The translations under genes and the position numbers were made by a program. 64,000 bases of DNA from NCBI RefSeq assembly GCF_001865015.1, contig NZ_MJGV01000002.1, positions 252,494 to 316,493 of the forward strand, in the 5' to 3' direction. The notes below the pieces were generated by a model. It did not search any database. It worked only from the letters and a program-made list of their open reading frames with translations, and had not been told where the DNA came from. The DNA comes from Curtobacterium sp. MMLR14_010. GTDB taxonomy: Bacteria > Actinomycetota > Actinomycetes > Actinomycetales > Microbacteriaceae. This document shows positions 40,998 to 52,000 of the stretch, one piece after another (position 1 is the stretch's first letter; every line of letters begins with the position of its first letter).

Positions 40998-43172
40998 GTG
41001 TCGACCCGCATCTACATCACGTCAGCAGAAGGACACACGGGCAAGAGCACGGTGGCGCTCGGTGTCCTCGAGACCCTCGCCCGCACGGTCGGACGCGTCG
41101 GCGTGTTCCGGCCCGTCGCCCGTTCGGTGGAGGAACCCGACTACGTGCTCGAGCTCCTGCTCCAGCACACCGACGCCGGCCAGTCCTACGACGACGCCGT
41201 CGGCGTGACGTACGACGACGTCCATGCCGACCCGGACGCGGCGCTCGCCACCATCGTCGGCCGGTTCGCCCAGGTCGAGCGCCAGTGCGACGCCGTCGTG
41301 GTCCTCGGCTCCGACTACACCGACGTCGGCAGCCCCACCGAGCTCTCCTTCAACGCCAAGGTCGCGGCGAACCTCGGCGCGCCGGTGCTCCTGGTCCTCG
41401 GCGGGCGGGACTCGGCCGAGCGCGGTGCCAGGACGGCTGCCGACATGGGCCAGGTCGCCGAGGTCACGACGAGCGAACTCCGCGCCGCGCACGCGCAGCT
41501 GCTCGGGATCGTCGTCAACCGCGCCGACCCGGACGCGCTGGCCGCCATCTGCGACGTTGTGTCCGCAGCCGTGCAGGACCACCACCCCGACACCCTCGTG
41601 TGGGCGATCCCGGAGGACTCGGTCCTCGTCGCCCCGACCGTGCGCGCCCTGCTCGCCGCCACCGAGGCCACGCTGGTCCGCGGCGACGACGCCCTGCTCG
41701 ACCGCGAAGCCCTCGGCACGGTCGTCGCGGGCATGAGCATGGAGAACGTGCTCCCGCGGCTGATCGAGGGCGGCATCGTCGTGGTGCCGGGGGACCGCAA
41801 CGACGTCCTCATCGCGACGCTCCTGGCGAACCAGTCGGACACGTTCCCGAGCCTCGCCGGCGTGATCCTCAACGGCGGGTTCGAGACGGCACCGCAGATC
41901 ACCCGGCTGCTCGAGGGCCTGTCGAGCTCGCTGCCGATCGCGAGCAACGACCTCGGCACGTACGACACGGCGCTGCGCATCACGCAGACCCGGGGGCGGC
42001 TCGCGGCGGACTCCCCGCGGAAGGCCGACCTGGCGTTGTCGCTGTTCGAGCGGCACGTGCAGGCCGACGACCTCCTCGCCCGGCTCCAGGTCACGCCGTC
42101 CGGGGTCGTCACGCCGCTCATGTTCGAGCACGGGCTGCTCGACCGGGCTCGTGAGTACGGCACACGCATCGTGCTGCCGGAGGGCGACGACGACCGCATC
42201 CTCCGTGCGGCCTCGACGCTGCTGCAGCGGCAGGTCTGCGCGCTCACGATCCTCGGCGACCCGGCGGCGATCCGGGCGCGGGCGACGGAGCTCGGCCTCG
42301 ACCTCGATGCCGCCCAGCTCGTGTCGCCGTTCGACCCCGAGCTCCGTGAGCGCTTCGCCGAGGAGTACACCAGGCTCCGCGCCCACAAGGGGATGAGCAT
42401 CGAGCTCGCCCGCGACACCGTGACCGACGTCTCGTACTTCGGCACGATGATGGTGCAGCTCGGACTCGCCGACGGCATGGTGTCCGGCGCCAGGCACACG
42501 ACCGCGCACACGATCCGACCGTCCTTCGAGATCATCAAGACCCGTCCGGACACGTCCATCGTGTCGAGCGTGTTCCTGATGGCGCTCGCCGACCGCGTGC
42601 TCGTCTACGGCGACTGCGCGGTGATCCCCGACCCGACCAGCGAACAGCTGGCGGACATCGCGATCTCCTCCGCCGAGACCGCGACCCAGTTCGGCATCGA
42701 GCCCCGTGTGGCGATGCTGAGCTACTCGACGGGGGACAGCGGCTCCGGTGCCGACGTCGACAAGGTCCGCGCGGGCACCGCCTTCGTGCGGGAGCGTCGA
42801 CCCGACCTGCTCGTGGAGGGGCCGATTCAGTACGACGCCGCCGCCGACCCGACCGTCGCGAGCACGAAGATGCCGGACTCGCCCGTCGCCGGCCACGCAA
42901 CGGTGTTCGTCTTCCCGGACCTCAACACGGGCAACAACACCTACAAGGCGGTCCAGCGGTCCGCCGGCGCGGTCGCGATCGGCCCGGTGCTGCAGGGGCT
43001 CCGCAAGCCGATCAACGACCTGTCCCGCGGGGCACTCGTCAGCGACATCGTCAACACCGTGGCCATCACGGCGATCCAGGCGGGCACCGCGCGGACGGAC
43101 GGCAGCACGACCGCCGATGCCGCAGCGCCTTCGGACGCTGCACCGACCGACACCGTGACCAGCGCTCGCTGA
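40998..43172 (+). CDS. pta: Phosphate acetyltransferase
   Basis: 724 residues, the long actinobacterial form. The N-terminal domain has a P-loop-like segment (SAEGHTGKSTVALGVLETL) of the CobB/dethiobiotin-synthetase type, then a DRTGG domain, then the C-terminal phosphotransacetylase domain (RIVLPEGDDDRILRAASTLL, then DSGSGADVDKVRAGTAFV and NTYKAVQRSAGAVAIGPVLQ). It interconverts acetyl-CoA and acetyl phosphate. GTG 40998 is leaderless. ackA follows 62 bases later, completing the acetate pathway. The last 25 residues are Thr/Ala/Ser-rich. Confidence 0.95.
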   Translation: MSTRIYITSAEGHTGKSTVALGVLETLARTVGRVGVFRPVARSVEEPDYVLELLLQHTDAGQSYDDAVGVTYDDVHADPDAALATIVGRFAQVERQCDAVVVLGSDYTDVGSPTELSFNAKVAANLGAPVLLVLGGRDSAERGARTAADMGQVAEVTTSELRAAHAQLLGIVVNRADPDALAAICDVVSAAVQDHHPDTLVWAIPEDSVLVAPTVRALLAATEATLVRGDDALLDREALGTVVAGMSMENVLPRLIEGGIVVVPGDRNDVLIATLLANQSDTFPSLAGVILNGGFETAPQITRLLEGLSSSLPIASNDLGTYDTALRITQTRGRLAADSPRKADLALSLFERHVQADDLLARLQVTPSGVVTPLMFEHGLLDRAREYGTRIVLPEGDDDRILRAASTLLQRQVCALTILGDPAAIRARATELGLDLDAAQLVSPFDPELRERFAEEYTRLRAHKGMSIELARDTVTDVSYFGTMMVQLGLADGMVSGARHTTAHTIRPSFEIIKTRPDTSIVSSVFLMALADRVLVYGDCAVIPDPTSEQLADIAISSAETATQFGIEPRVAMLSYSTGDSGSGADVDKVRAGTAFVRERRPDLLVEGPIQYDAAADPTVASTKMPDSPVAGHATVFVFPDLNTGNNTYKAVQRSAGAVAIGPVLQGLRKPINDLSRGALVSDIVNTVAITAIQAGTARTDGSTTADAAAPSDAAPTDTVTSAR

Positions 43173-43234
43173 GCGCCGGACGCCTCCCGAGCCTCCAGAC
43201 CGGCCCCAGGGCCATGCACAGAAAGCGAGTCACC

Positions 43235-44431
43235 GTGACCGCCGCCCTCGTCGTGAACTCCGGATCGAGTTCGTTCAAGTACCAGCTCATCGAGCTCGAC
43301 GGCGAGCGTGAGCTCGCTTCCGGCCTCGTCGAGCGCATCGGCGAGTCGACGGGTGCGTGGAAGCACACGAACGCGCTGACGGGGGAGTCGTCGTCGAACG
43401 ACTCGGCATCGGTCCCTGACCACGCCGCCGGGTTCCAGGCGATGATCGACGCGTTCGCGAAGGTCGGACCGTCGTTCGACGAGCACCCGCCGTCGGTCGT
43501 GGGGCACCGTGTCGTCCACGGCGGCACGGCCTTCGACGCCGCCACGATCGTCACGGACGAGGTCGAGCAGCAGATCGAGGCCCTGTCGAGCTTGGCGCCG
43601 CTGCACAACCCCGCGAACCTCGAGGGGATCCGCGCCGCGAAGCAGGTGTTCTCCGACGTGCCGCACGTCGCCGTGTTCGACACCGCGTTCCACCAGACGA
43701 TGCCGCCGCACGCGTACACGTACGCGATCCCGGCGGACCTCGCCGAGCAACACCAGATCCGCCGCTACGGCATGCACGGCACGAGCCACAAGTACGTCTC
43801 CGAGCAGGCGGCCGTGTTTCTCGACCGTCCCCTGTCGGAGCTGAAGACGATCGTGCTGCACCTCGGCAACGGGGCATCGGCCGCGGCGATCGACGGCGGG
43901 CGGTCGATCGAGACCTCGATGGGGTTGACGCCGCTCGAAGGCCTCGTCATGGGCACCCGGTCCGGGGACCTCGACCCCGCTGTGCTCATCCACCTGCACC
44001 GTGAGGCCGGGATGTCGTTCGACGACCTCGACACGATGCTGAACAAGCAGTCCGGGCTGCTCGGCCTGACCGGCAACGGCGACATGCGCGACGTGCAGGC
44101 AGCGGCGATCGACGGGGACGAGGCGGCCGAGGCAGCGCTCGCCGTCTACCGGCACCGCATCCGTCGCTACGTCGGGGCGTACACCGCGCAGCTCGGCGGG
44201 CTCGACGCCGTCGTGTTCACGGCGGGCGTGGGGGAGAACAACGCGCTGCTGCGGCGCCGGGTGCTGGCCGGGCTGGGGCACCTCGGGATCGAGATCGACG
44301 ACGACCGGAACGAGCTGCACGCGAAGGACGCTCGGCTCATCTCGACGGATGCCTCGCGGGTCGCCGTGCTGGTCATCCCGACGAACGAGGAGCTCGAGAT
44401 CGCTCGGCAGTCGGCGGCCGTCGCGCTGTAG
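43235..44431 (+). CDS. ackA: Acetate kinase
   Basis: 398 residues. Family motifs: VVNSGSSSFKYQLIEL at the start, VGHRVVHGG, FDTAFHQTMPPHAYTYAIP, RRYGMHGTSHKYVS, LHLGNGASAAAIDGGRSIET and FTAGVGENNALLRRRV. It makes ATP and acetate from acetyl phosphate and ADP. Two starts are possible: ATG 43214, or GTG 43235, which gives the usual M-T-A-A-L-V-V-N-S-G beginning; the latter is chosen. It follows pta on the same strand, 62 bases away. A large repeat array begins about 70 bases after its stop. Confidence 0.95.
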   Translation: MTAALVVNSGSSSFKYQLIELDGERELASGLVERIGESTGAWKHTNALTGESSSNDSASVPDHAAGFQAMIDAFAKVGPSFDEHPPSVVGHRVVHGGTAFDAATIVTDEVEQQIEALSSLAPLHNPANLEGIRAAKQVFSDVPHVAVFDTAFHQTMPPHAYTYAIPADLAEQHQIRRYGMHGTSHKYVSEQAAVFLDRPLSELKTIVLHLGNGASAAAIDGGRSIETSMGLTPLEGLVMGTRSGDLDPAVLIHLHREAGMSFDDLDTMLNKQSGLLGLTGNGDMRDVQAAAIDGDEAAEAALAVYRHRIRRYVGAYTAQLGGLDAVVFTAGVGENNALLRRRVLAGLGHLGIEIDDDRNELHAKDARLISTDASRVAVLVIPTNEELEIARQSAAVAL

Positions 44432-44502
44432 TCGCGGGTGCGGCGTCGAGTACGCGTGCGGGCGCGGTGTCGGGAGCGGGTGCGGGTGGGAGCGCGGCGT
44501 CG

Positions 44503-44976
44503 AGTGCGAGACGCCGGCGTCTCGGTGAGACACCGCGGTACGTGCGAGACGCCGCCGAAAACTGCGGCGTCTCGAGGAGTCCACGGCGTCTCACTCATAC
44601 GGGGGTGTCTCGCTGCTGACGCTGCACGAGACACCGGCGTCTCACGCTCACGCGGTTGTCTCGGGTAGACGCCGGCGTCTCGCCGAGGACGTCGCTGCGG
44701 ATCGGCCCGAGCCTGTCAGACGCCGGCGTCTCGGTGAGACACCGCGGCACGTGTGAGACGCCGCCGAAAACTGCGGCGTTTCGAGGAGTCCGCGGCGTCT
44801 CATGCAGACGGGAGTGTCTCGCTGCTGATGCTGCACGAGACACCGGCGTCTCACGCAGATGGGGGCGTTTCGCTGCCGGCCCCGCGCAGACACGCCGGCG
44901 TCTCACGCAGACAGGGGCGTTTCGCTGCCGGCCCCGCGCAGACACGCCGGTGTCTCGCGCAGACGGGGGTGTCTCG
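44503..44976. repeat. Dense GTCTC/GAGAC repeat array
   Basis: About 475 noncoding bases contain 14 copies of GTCTC and 7 of GAGAC. The strongest palindrome is GAGACGCCGGCGTCTC (44508-44523). A segment of about 138 bases starting at 44509 is repeated at 44718 (offset 209 bases) with about ten substitutions. From about 44850 to 44955 a 52-base unit is repeated in tandem. The array lies between ackA and the end of the SDR gene. Short reading frames through it are arginine-rich and not credible. The remaining bases of 44432-45022 show nothing else. Confidence 0.9.
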
Positions 44977-45022
44977 CAGGAGGACCAGCGGCACCAGCAG
45001 AGCCCGCGGCAGCGCCCCCGCC

Positions 45023-45697
45023 TCAGCCCAGCGCCGCGAGCGCCGCCGGGATCGGCGTGTCGCCGCTCGTGACCTCGAACTGCACGCCCACCGCGGTGTC
45101 GTCGAGCAGCGCGTGCATCACGACCGCGGCGACGTCGGCGCGGGGGATCGACCCCCGCGGCACGGTGCGCCCCACGGTGACGGTGCCCTGCGGCGGGGTG
45201 TCGAGCAGCCCGCCCGGGCGCACGATCGTCCAGCGGAGGCGGCGAGCCCGGAGGTTCGCGTCAGCCTCGGCCTTGGCGCGCAGGTAGACCTGGAACACCG
45301 CGTCCTCGTCCTGCGCCGGCACCACGGCCCGGGTGGCGTCGTACGTGTCGGCGCCCATCGCGGAGATCATCACGTAGCGCTCGATGCCCGACCGCACGGC
45401 GGCGTCGGCGAGCACCACGGCTCCGTCGCGGTCGACCGAGAGCTTCCGCTCGGCCCCGCTGCCCGGTCCGGCGCCGGCGGCGAAGACCACCGCGTCGACG
45501 CCGCGCAGGCGCAGTGCCAGGTCGTCGTCGTCGAGCTGCTCGAGGTCGGCGACCACCGCGGTCGCACCCGTCTGTTCGACGTCGGCGACGTGGGCGGGGT
45601 TCCGGACGATGCCGATGGCCTGGTGTCCGGCGTCGGTGAGCTGTCGGGCGAGGAGGAGGGCGATCTGGCCGTGTCCTCCGGCGATGGCGATCTTCAT
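45023..45697 (-). CDS. NAD(P)-binding atypical SDR protein
   Basis: 224 residues. The nucleotide-binding start is MKIAIAGGHGQIALLLARQL, followed by GIVRNPAHVADVEQTGATAV and ERYVMISAMGADTYD, and WTIVRPGGLLDTPPQGTVTV. This is the atypical short-chain dehydrogenase group (YwnB/SDR_a5-like), which often acts as flavin or NADPH sensors or reductases. ATG 45697 is used because the glycine motif follows directly; the frame open to 45919 crosses the SRP RNA gene and cannot be protein. Substrate unknown. Confidence 0.82.
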   Translation of the reverse strand: MKIAIAGGHGQIALLLARQLTDAGHQAIGIVRNPAHVADVEQTGATAVVADLEQLDDDDLALRLRGVDAVVFAAGAGPGSGAERKLSVDRDGAVVLADAAVRSGIERYVMISAMGADTYDATRAVVPAQDEDAVFQVYLRAKAEADANLRARRLRWTIVRPGGLLDTPPQGTVTVGRTVPRGSIPRADVAAVVMHALLDDTAVGVQFEVTSGDTPIPAALAALG

Positions 45698-45725
45698 GTC
45701 GTCAATCCTGCCCCCTGTGATCCGG

Positions 45726-45731
45726 TAGACT
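45726..45731 (+). promoter_or_regulatory. -10 box of SRP RNA promoter
   Basis: TAGACT ends 7 bases before the predicted RNA start at 45739. Confidence 0.6.
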
Positions 45732-45738
45732 TCTCGGC

Positions 45739-45831
45739 GGCTCCTCACGTGACGCCATCCAGGCCAACTCCCCCAGGGCGGAAACGCAGCAAGGGCAACC
45801 TGGCTCTGACGGGTGCGTGAGGAGTCTTTTT
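45739..45831 (+). ncRNA. ffs: Signal recognition particle RNA (4.5S-type)
   Basis: The apical core shows the conserved SRP RNA loops: GGCCAACTCCCCCAGGGC, then GGAAACGCAGCAAGGGCAA (asymmetric internal loop and GGAA-type tetraloop). The ends close with CTCCTCACG and CGTGAGGAG (45741-45749, 45816-45824), and a T run (45827-45831) serves as terminator. It is the RNA scaffold for Ffh in membrane-protein targeting. It sits upstream of dnaX, as is usual in related genomes, but here a giant adhesin gene lies between. Confidence 0.92.
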
Positions 45832-45904
45832 CATGTCCGGGTGGGACAACCTCCCGATCGTGTGTGAAGATCATCCCAGGAACCCCCAACCAGGGTCCCG
45901 ACCA

Positions 45905-45988
45905 CTCCCGACGAACCATCGGGAGGATCAGCCCCTCCGGCTCACCACCGGGGGGAATCCGAGGATCAGGTGACGGGTGCGCCCGTCA
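45905..45988 (+). promoter_or_regulatory. Hairpins in the adhesin leader
   Basis: CTCCCGA (45905-45911) pairs with TCGGGAG (45919-45925), and TGACGGG-TGCG-CCCGTCA (45971-45988) is a perfect 7-bp hairpin just before the ribosome-binding region of the adhesin gene. They could limit ribosome access. No clear -10 box was found in 45832-46003. Confidence 0.4.
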
Positions 45989-46003
45989 GGATGAGGAACA
46001 CAC

Positions 46004-49000
46004 ATGCGCAAGCACGTGTCGCTTCGTGGTACCCGAACGCACGGGACCGGCGACAGGACAGGACGACTCTCCGTCGGCGACCGACGACTGCTGCTCCGCA
46101 GTGGCGTCGTGGCCACGGTCACCGCGCTCATCGCCGCGACCGTGGCGATCCAGCCGGCGGCGGCGGCCCAGAACGACCTCACCGAGGGCGAAGGCGTCCT
46201 GCTCGGGGGATCGGGCATCGTCGACGTCGACACCCTGGCGCAGCTCGCCGGGGCGTACTCGGCCAGGGGCACGACGAGCGGCGGCGGCACCACGAGCCAG
46301 CCGCTCGACGTCACGGCCCTGAACGCGGTCAACGTCGACCTCGGGAACGACATCGACCTGCTCGGGCCGAACGGCATCCTCCGGCTCGGGGTCGCCGGGC
46401 AGTACGCCACGACGTCCTCCACCGGCGCCACCGCGTCCTCGGGCGCGGTCACCGGCAACGGAGCGATCGGCGTCGGCTCGGGCACGAACGGGTCCGGCGC
46501 GACCGTGAACCTCGACCCGCTGCTGTCCCGCGTCGGTGCGGACGCATCGGTGCTCGCGGACGGACGGCTCACCGTCGGGGCGCTCGCGTCGACGATCTCC
46601 GCCGCGCGTGGCTCGACCGTCACCACCACGAGCGACTACCGGATCGCGAACGCGCAGCTCAGCCTGCAGAGCCCAGCGGTCGCCGGGCTGACCACGGCGC
46701 TCCGCAGCGACCTCCGGACGTTCTCGTCCGGCGTGAACTCCACGCTCGGGGCGAACGGTGCGCTCTCGGGCGTCACCGGGCAGCTGACGACGGGCCTCAC
46801 GGGGGCGCTGTCCTCGCTCGGGCTCGTGTCGCTCAACGGCACGACCGCTCGGGCGACCGTCGACCTCAACCTCGACGACACGCTGACGCAGGTCCTCGCG
46901 CAGCCGCTCACGTCCGGGGCGGTCACCCTCACCCCGTCGACGGGCGCGGTCACGGTCGACCTCGACCAGCTCACGGCGCTCAACGGCCAGCCGGCGAACA
47001 CGCCCGTGCTGACGCAGCAGGCGGTGACCTCGATCAACACGGCGATCGCCGACATCCTCGGCCGCCAGCTCCCGACGGCGCTGCAGACCGCGGTCGTGAA
47101 CACCGTCAACTCGACCGCGATCACGATCCGGGTCACCGCCAACGCGACGATCGCCGGCCTGCCGGTCGCACCGCTCACCGTCAACGTCGCGACCACCCTC
47201 GGACAGGTCCTCGGCACCACGACCGGCACGCCGGTCGTCACCGCCTCGGGCCTCGGGCTCCTCGGCTCCGCGCTGCTGCCCGTCGTCACGCCCGTCGTGA
47301 CCACCACGCTCATCCCGGGCGTCCGCGCCGTCGCCGGGCCGCTCCTCACCGGTGACGCCCTCACCACGCTCGGGACCACGCTGACCGCGACGACCACGGC
47401 AGTCTCGCGGCTGCTCTCGCCCGTGGTGCTGCTGCTGCGCCAGGTGATCGACCTCACCGTGAACGCGCAGGACACCACGACCGGCTTCCGCGACCGCCGC
47501 GGTTCCGACGCCGGCACCCGCAGCGTCCACGCCCTCCGCCTGTCGATCCTGCCGGGGGCGGACGTCTCCACCGTCGACCTCGCCACGTCGACCGTGCGGG
47601 CCGCGGCCGTGGCTCCCGTGACCATCACCGCGCCGACCGCGAACCAGTCGTTCAGCGTGCCGACCGCGAACGCCACCCGGTCCATCACCGTCAGCGGCAC
47701 CGGCGACCCGGGCGCCGCGATCGCGGTCGACCTCGGCGACGACCGCACCGCCACGGCCACGGTCGCCGCGGACGGCACCTGGACCACCGCCGTCGCGAGC
47801 GTCCCCACCGGGACCTTCACCGCGACGGCCACCCAGACGGTCGGTGGCGCGGCCGCCGGCACGGCGACCCAGACCTTCTCGGTCGTCGCCCAGCGGGCCC
47901 TGACGATCACGACACCGACCACCTGTCAGACCTTCACCATCGCCGGTGCCTCGGCCCCGGTGACCGTGACCGGTTCCGCGACGCCGAACGCCACCATCGC
48001 CGTGGACCTCGGTGACGGCCGCACGGCCACCGGCACCGCCGACGACACGGGAGCGTGGTCCGTCACCGTGCCGGGCGTCCCGGCCGGCAGCTACACCGCC
48101 AGCGTCACGCAGACCGTGGCGGACGCGACCTCCGCCCCGACCGAGCGGACGTTCCGCGTGGTCCGGGCAGCGACGCTGACCGTCACCACCCCGACCGCCG
48201 GGCAGGAGTTCCCGGTCGCCGACGCAGCCGCCACCCGGGACGTGCGTGTCTCCGGCACCGGTCAGGCCGGCGCGACGATCGACGTCGACGCGAGTGACGG
48301 TCGCACGGCCACCGCCACGGTGGACGCCGACGGCACCTGGTCGACCACGCTCCAGCGGGTCCCCGTCGGCGACCACACCGCCCGGGTCACGCAGACGATC
48401 GGCGACTCGACGAGCGCCGTGGTCCGCCGCGCGTTCTCGGTGACCGCAGCGCCTGCACTGACGATCGCCGCACCGGAAGACGACAGCACCATCACCGTCG
48501 CCGACGCGTCCTCGACCACGCCGGTCACGGTCCGCGGCACCGCTGCGCCCGACGCCCGCGTCGACGTCTCGATCGGCGGCGCGTTCGTCGCCACGGTGAC
48601 GGCGGACGACGACGGCGCCTGGACCACCACCTACCGCGGTGTCCCCGTCGGCCCCAGGACCGTCACGGCGACCCAGACGGTCGGCGGTTCCACGTCCCGC
48701 CCGGTCACCTCGACCTTCACCATCGCCGCCGGCGACGCCCTGACGATCACCGACCCGGCTGACGGCGACGTCGTCACGGTCCTCGGCCAGCGCACCGACC
48801 TACCGGTCACCGGTACGGCCGAAGCGGGCGCCGACGTCGCGGTCAGCCTCGGCGACGACCTGACGGCGACGACCACGGCCGACGACGACGGCGACTGGAC
48901 GGTCACCGTCCGTGACGTCCCGGTCGGCCGGCACACGATCGCCGCGACGCAGACGGTGAACGGCACGACCTCGCCGGTCCTCGAGCAGGTCGTGACGGTC

Positions 49001-52000
49001 CGCACGGCGACGCCGCTCGGCGTCACCGCCCCGACCCAGGGGTCGACGACGACGGTGGCGCAGGCCTCGTCGCGGATCGACGTCCCGGTCTCCGGCACCG
49101 CCGAGCCCGGCGCTCGGGTGACGGTCGTCCTCGACGACGGCACCCCCCTGACCACGACCGCAACCAGCACCGGCGGCACGTGGCGCGTCACGCTGCCGGC
49201 CGTCCGCACGGGCGACCACACCGTCTCGGTCACCCAGACCGTGAACGGTGTGGAGAGCGCCGCGATCGACCGCGACTTCACCGTCGAGGCCGGCGCGGCC
49301 CTGCGGATCGACACCCCGACGGCACGGCAGGACGTCCCCGCCGGCGGTGACGCCACGGCAGCCGTGATCGCGAGCGGCTCCGCCGAGGCCGGCGCCACCG
49401 TGACGGTGCGCTTCGACGACGGCGACCCGATCGTGGTCACCGCCGGACCCGACGGCCGCTGGACGGCTCCGGCGACCGGTGGCACGTCGCTGCCGATCGG
49501 TGCCCACACGGTGACCGCCACGCAGACCGTGAACGGCACCGACGGCCCCGTCGTCGACCGCGACTTCACGGTCGTGCCCGGCCGTGCGATCACGATCGAC
49601 ACCCCGCCGACCGGTCTCCGGTTCGTGGTGGTCGACGAGGACGCCACCGCCGACGTCCGGATCACCGGCACCGCCGAGCCCGGCGCTGACGTCGCCGTCT
49701 CCGTGGGCGGCACCCTGCTCACGACGTCGGCCGACCCCGACACCGGGGCGTGGGCCGTCACCGCGGGGGACCTCGCGCCGACCGGCACCTACACCGTCAA
49801 CGCCACGCAGACGATCAACGGCGTCGACACCAGCGCCCTGCCGATCACGTTCCAGGTCGTCACCGCGGCCCCGGTCCGGATCACCACGCCGGGCGCCGAC
49901 GACACCACCACCGTCGCGGGCGAGGACGTCACCACCGACGTCACCGTCTCCGGCACCGCACAGCCCGGCGCCTCCGTCACGGCCAGCACCCCCGGTGCGA
50001 CGGACGCCACCGCGACCGTCCGCGACGACGGCACCTGGACGGTCACGTTCCCGGACCTCGCCGTCGGTGACCACCCGGTCTCCGTCACGCAGACGCTCGG
50101 TGGCGACACCTCGGTGCCCGTCGAGCGGACGGTGTCCGTCGTCGCCGCCGACCCGGTGCGGGTCACGAGCCCGGCCGCCGACGACGTCCTGTACGTCATC
50201 GGCGACGACGGCACACGGGACGTCACCGTCTCCGGTACCGCAGCGGCCGGAGCACCGGTCTCGGTGCGGCTCGGCGACGACGAGCTGACCACGACCGCGG
50301 ACGCCGACGGCGACTGGACGGTCACCTTCACCGGCGTGCCGGTGGGCGACCAGCCCGTCACCGCGACCCAGACGGTCGCCGGCACCACGGCCTCCAGTCC
50401 GGACCGCACCGTCTCGGTGCAGGCAGCCGACGACGTCACCATCACCACGCCGGAGGACGGGACGCGACTCCTCGTCGCGGACGCGGACGGCACGGCTGAC
50501 GTGCGGACGGGAGGCTCGGCGCAGCCGGGCGCGTCCGTCACGGTCCGCCTCTCCGACGGTTCCACCCGGACCGTCACCGCCGACGACGACGGCACCTGGT
50601 CCTGGACCTTCGAGGACCGGCCCGTCGGTGACCTGCGGGTCACCGCGACCGAGCGGTTCGCCGGCCAGACCTCGGCAGCGGAGCCCGTCACGGTCTCCGT
50701 GGTCGCCGGAGCGCGGCTGACCGTCACCGACCCCGCCCGCGCCACGCGCGTCACGGTCGCTGACGACGACGCCACCACCGACGTCGACTTCGCGGGGACC
50801 GGCCAGCCCGGCGCCACCGTGACCGTCGACCTCGGCGCAGGGGGCTCCGCGACCGCCACCGTGCGGGGCGACGGCTCCTGGGACACGACCGTCCAGGACG
50901 TGCCCACCGGCTCCCACACCGCGTCGGTGACCCAGGCGCTGAACGGCACGACGAGCGCGGCGGTCGAACGCCCCGTGACCGTCGTGGCCGCGGCCGACCT
51001 GACGATCCGCCAGCCCGACGCCGACGAGCCGGTCACGGTCGCCGACGGTGACCAGACCACGACGGTCGTCGTCGCCGGTGACGCCCAGCCGGGCGCGACG
51101 GTGACGGTGACCGTGGACGACCGCGACCCGGTGGAGGTCACCGCGGGCACGGACGGCACCTGGACGGTGGAGGTCCCGCGCCTCGGCGTCGGCGACCACG
51201 ACGTCAGCGTCACGCAGACCGTCGACGGCTCCACCTCGACGGCACCCGTCACCTCGACCTTCGAGGTCGTCGCCGGCGCGCCCGTCCGGGTGACCACGCC
51301 GACCACCGACGCGGAGTTCCCCGTCGGGGACGCCGACGCCACCACCACGATCCGGGTCAGCGGCACCGCCGAGCCCCGCGCGAACGTCGTCGTGGACCTC
51401 GGTGGCGGCCGGAGCGAGTCCACGACCGTCGACAGCGACGGCCGTTGGACCGTCGACGTCGCGGGCGTCGGAGCCGGCGACCCGGTGGTGTCGGTGACGC
51501 AGCGCATCGGCGACACGGAGTCCGCTCCGGTCACCGTGCCGGTCCACGTCGTCGTCGCCGACCCGATCACGATCGCGGTCCCCGCCGACCAGTCGACGAT
51601 CCGCGTCGCCCAGGACGACTCGACCACGACCGTCACCGCCAGCGGTGCGGCCGCGGTCGGCGCCACCGTCCGGGTCCGTCTCGACGACGGCACCGTGCGG
51701 AGCACCACCGCGACGGACGCCGGCACGTGGTCGGTCGACTTCACCCGGGTCGGGACGGGGCGCCACACCGTGCGCGCCACCCAGACCGTCGACGGGTCCA
51801 CGTCGAGCCCGGTCACCTCGCGGTTCACCGTCGCCGGTGCCACCACCCTGGCGATCGACACCCCCGCGGCCGGCTCGACGATCACCGTCCCCGCCGGCAC
51901 CACCGGCACGGACGTGGTCGTCAACGGCACCGGCCAGCCCGGCGCCACCGTCGTGGTGGTCGCCGACGGCGGCGACCCCGTCGAGGTGCCCGTCGGGACG

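Noticed and set aside
44490..44990. CRISPR-like appearance of the repeat array
   Set aside because: Repeats have unequal lengths, no constant spacers and no cas genes nearby.
44656..45820. Short plus-strand frames in the GTCTC array and SDR region
   Set aside because: Predicted peptides are Arg-rich and repetitive, and one frame runs antisense to the SDR gene and into the SRP RNA.
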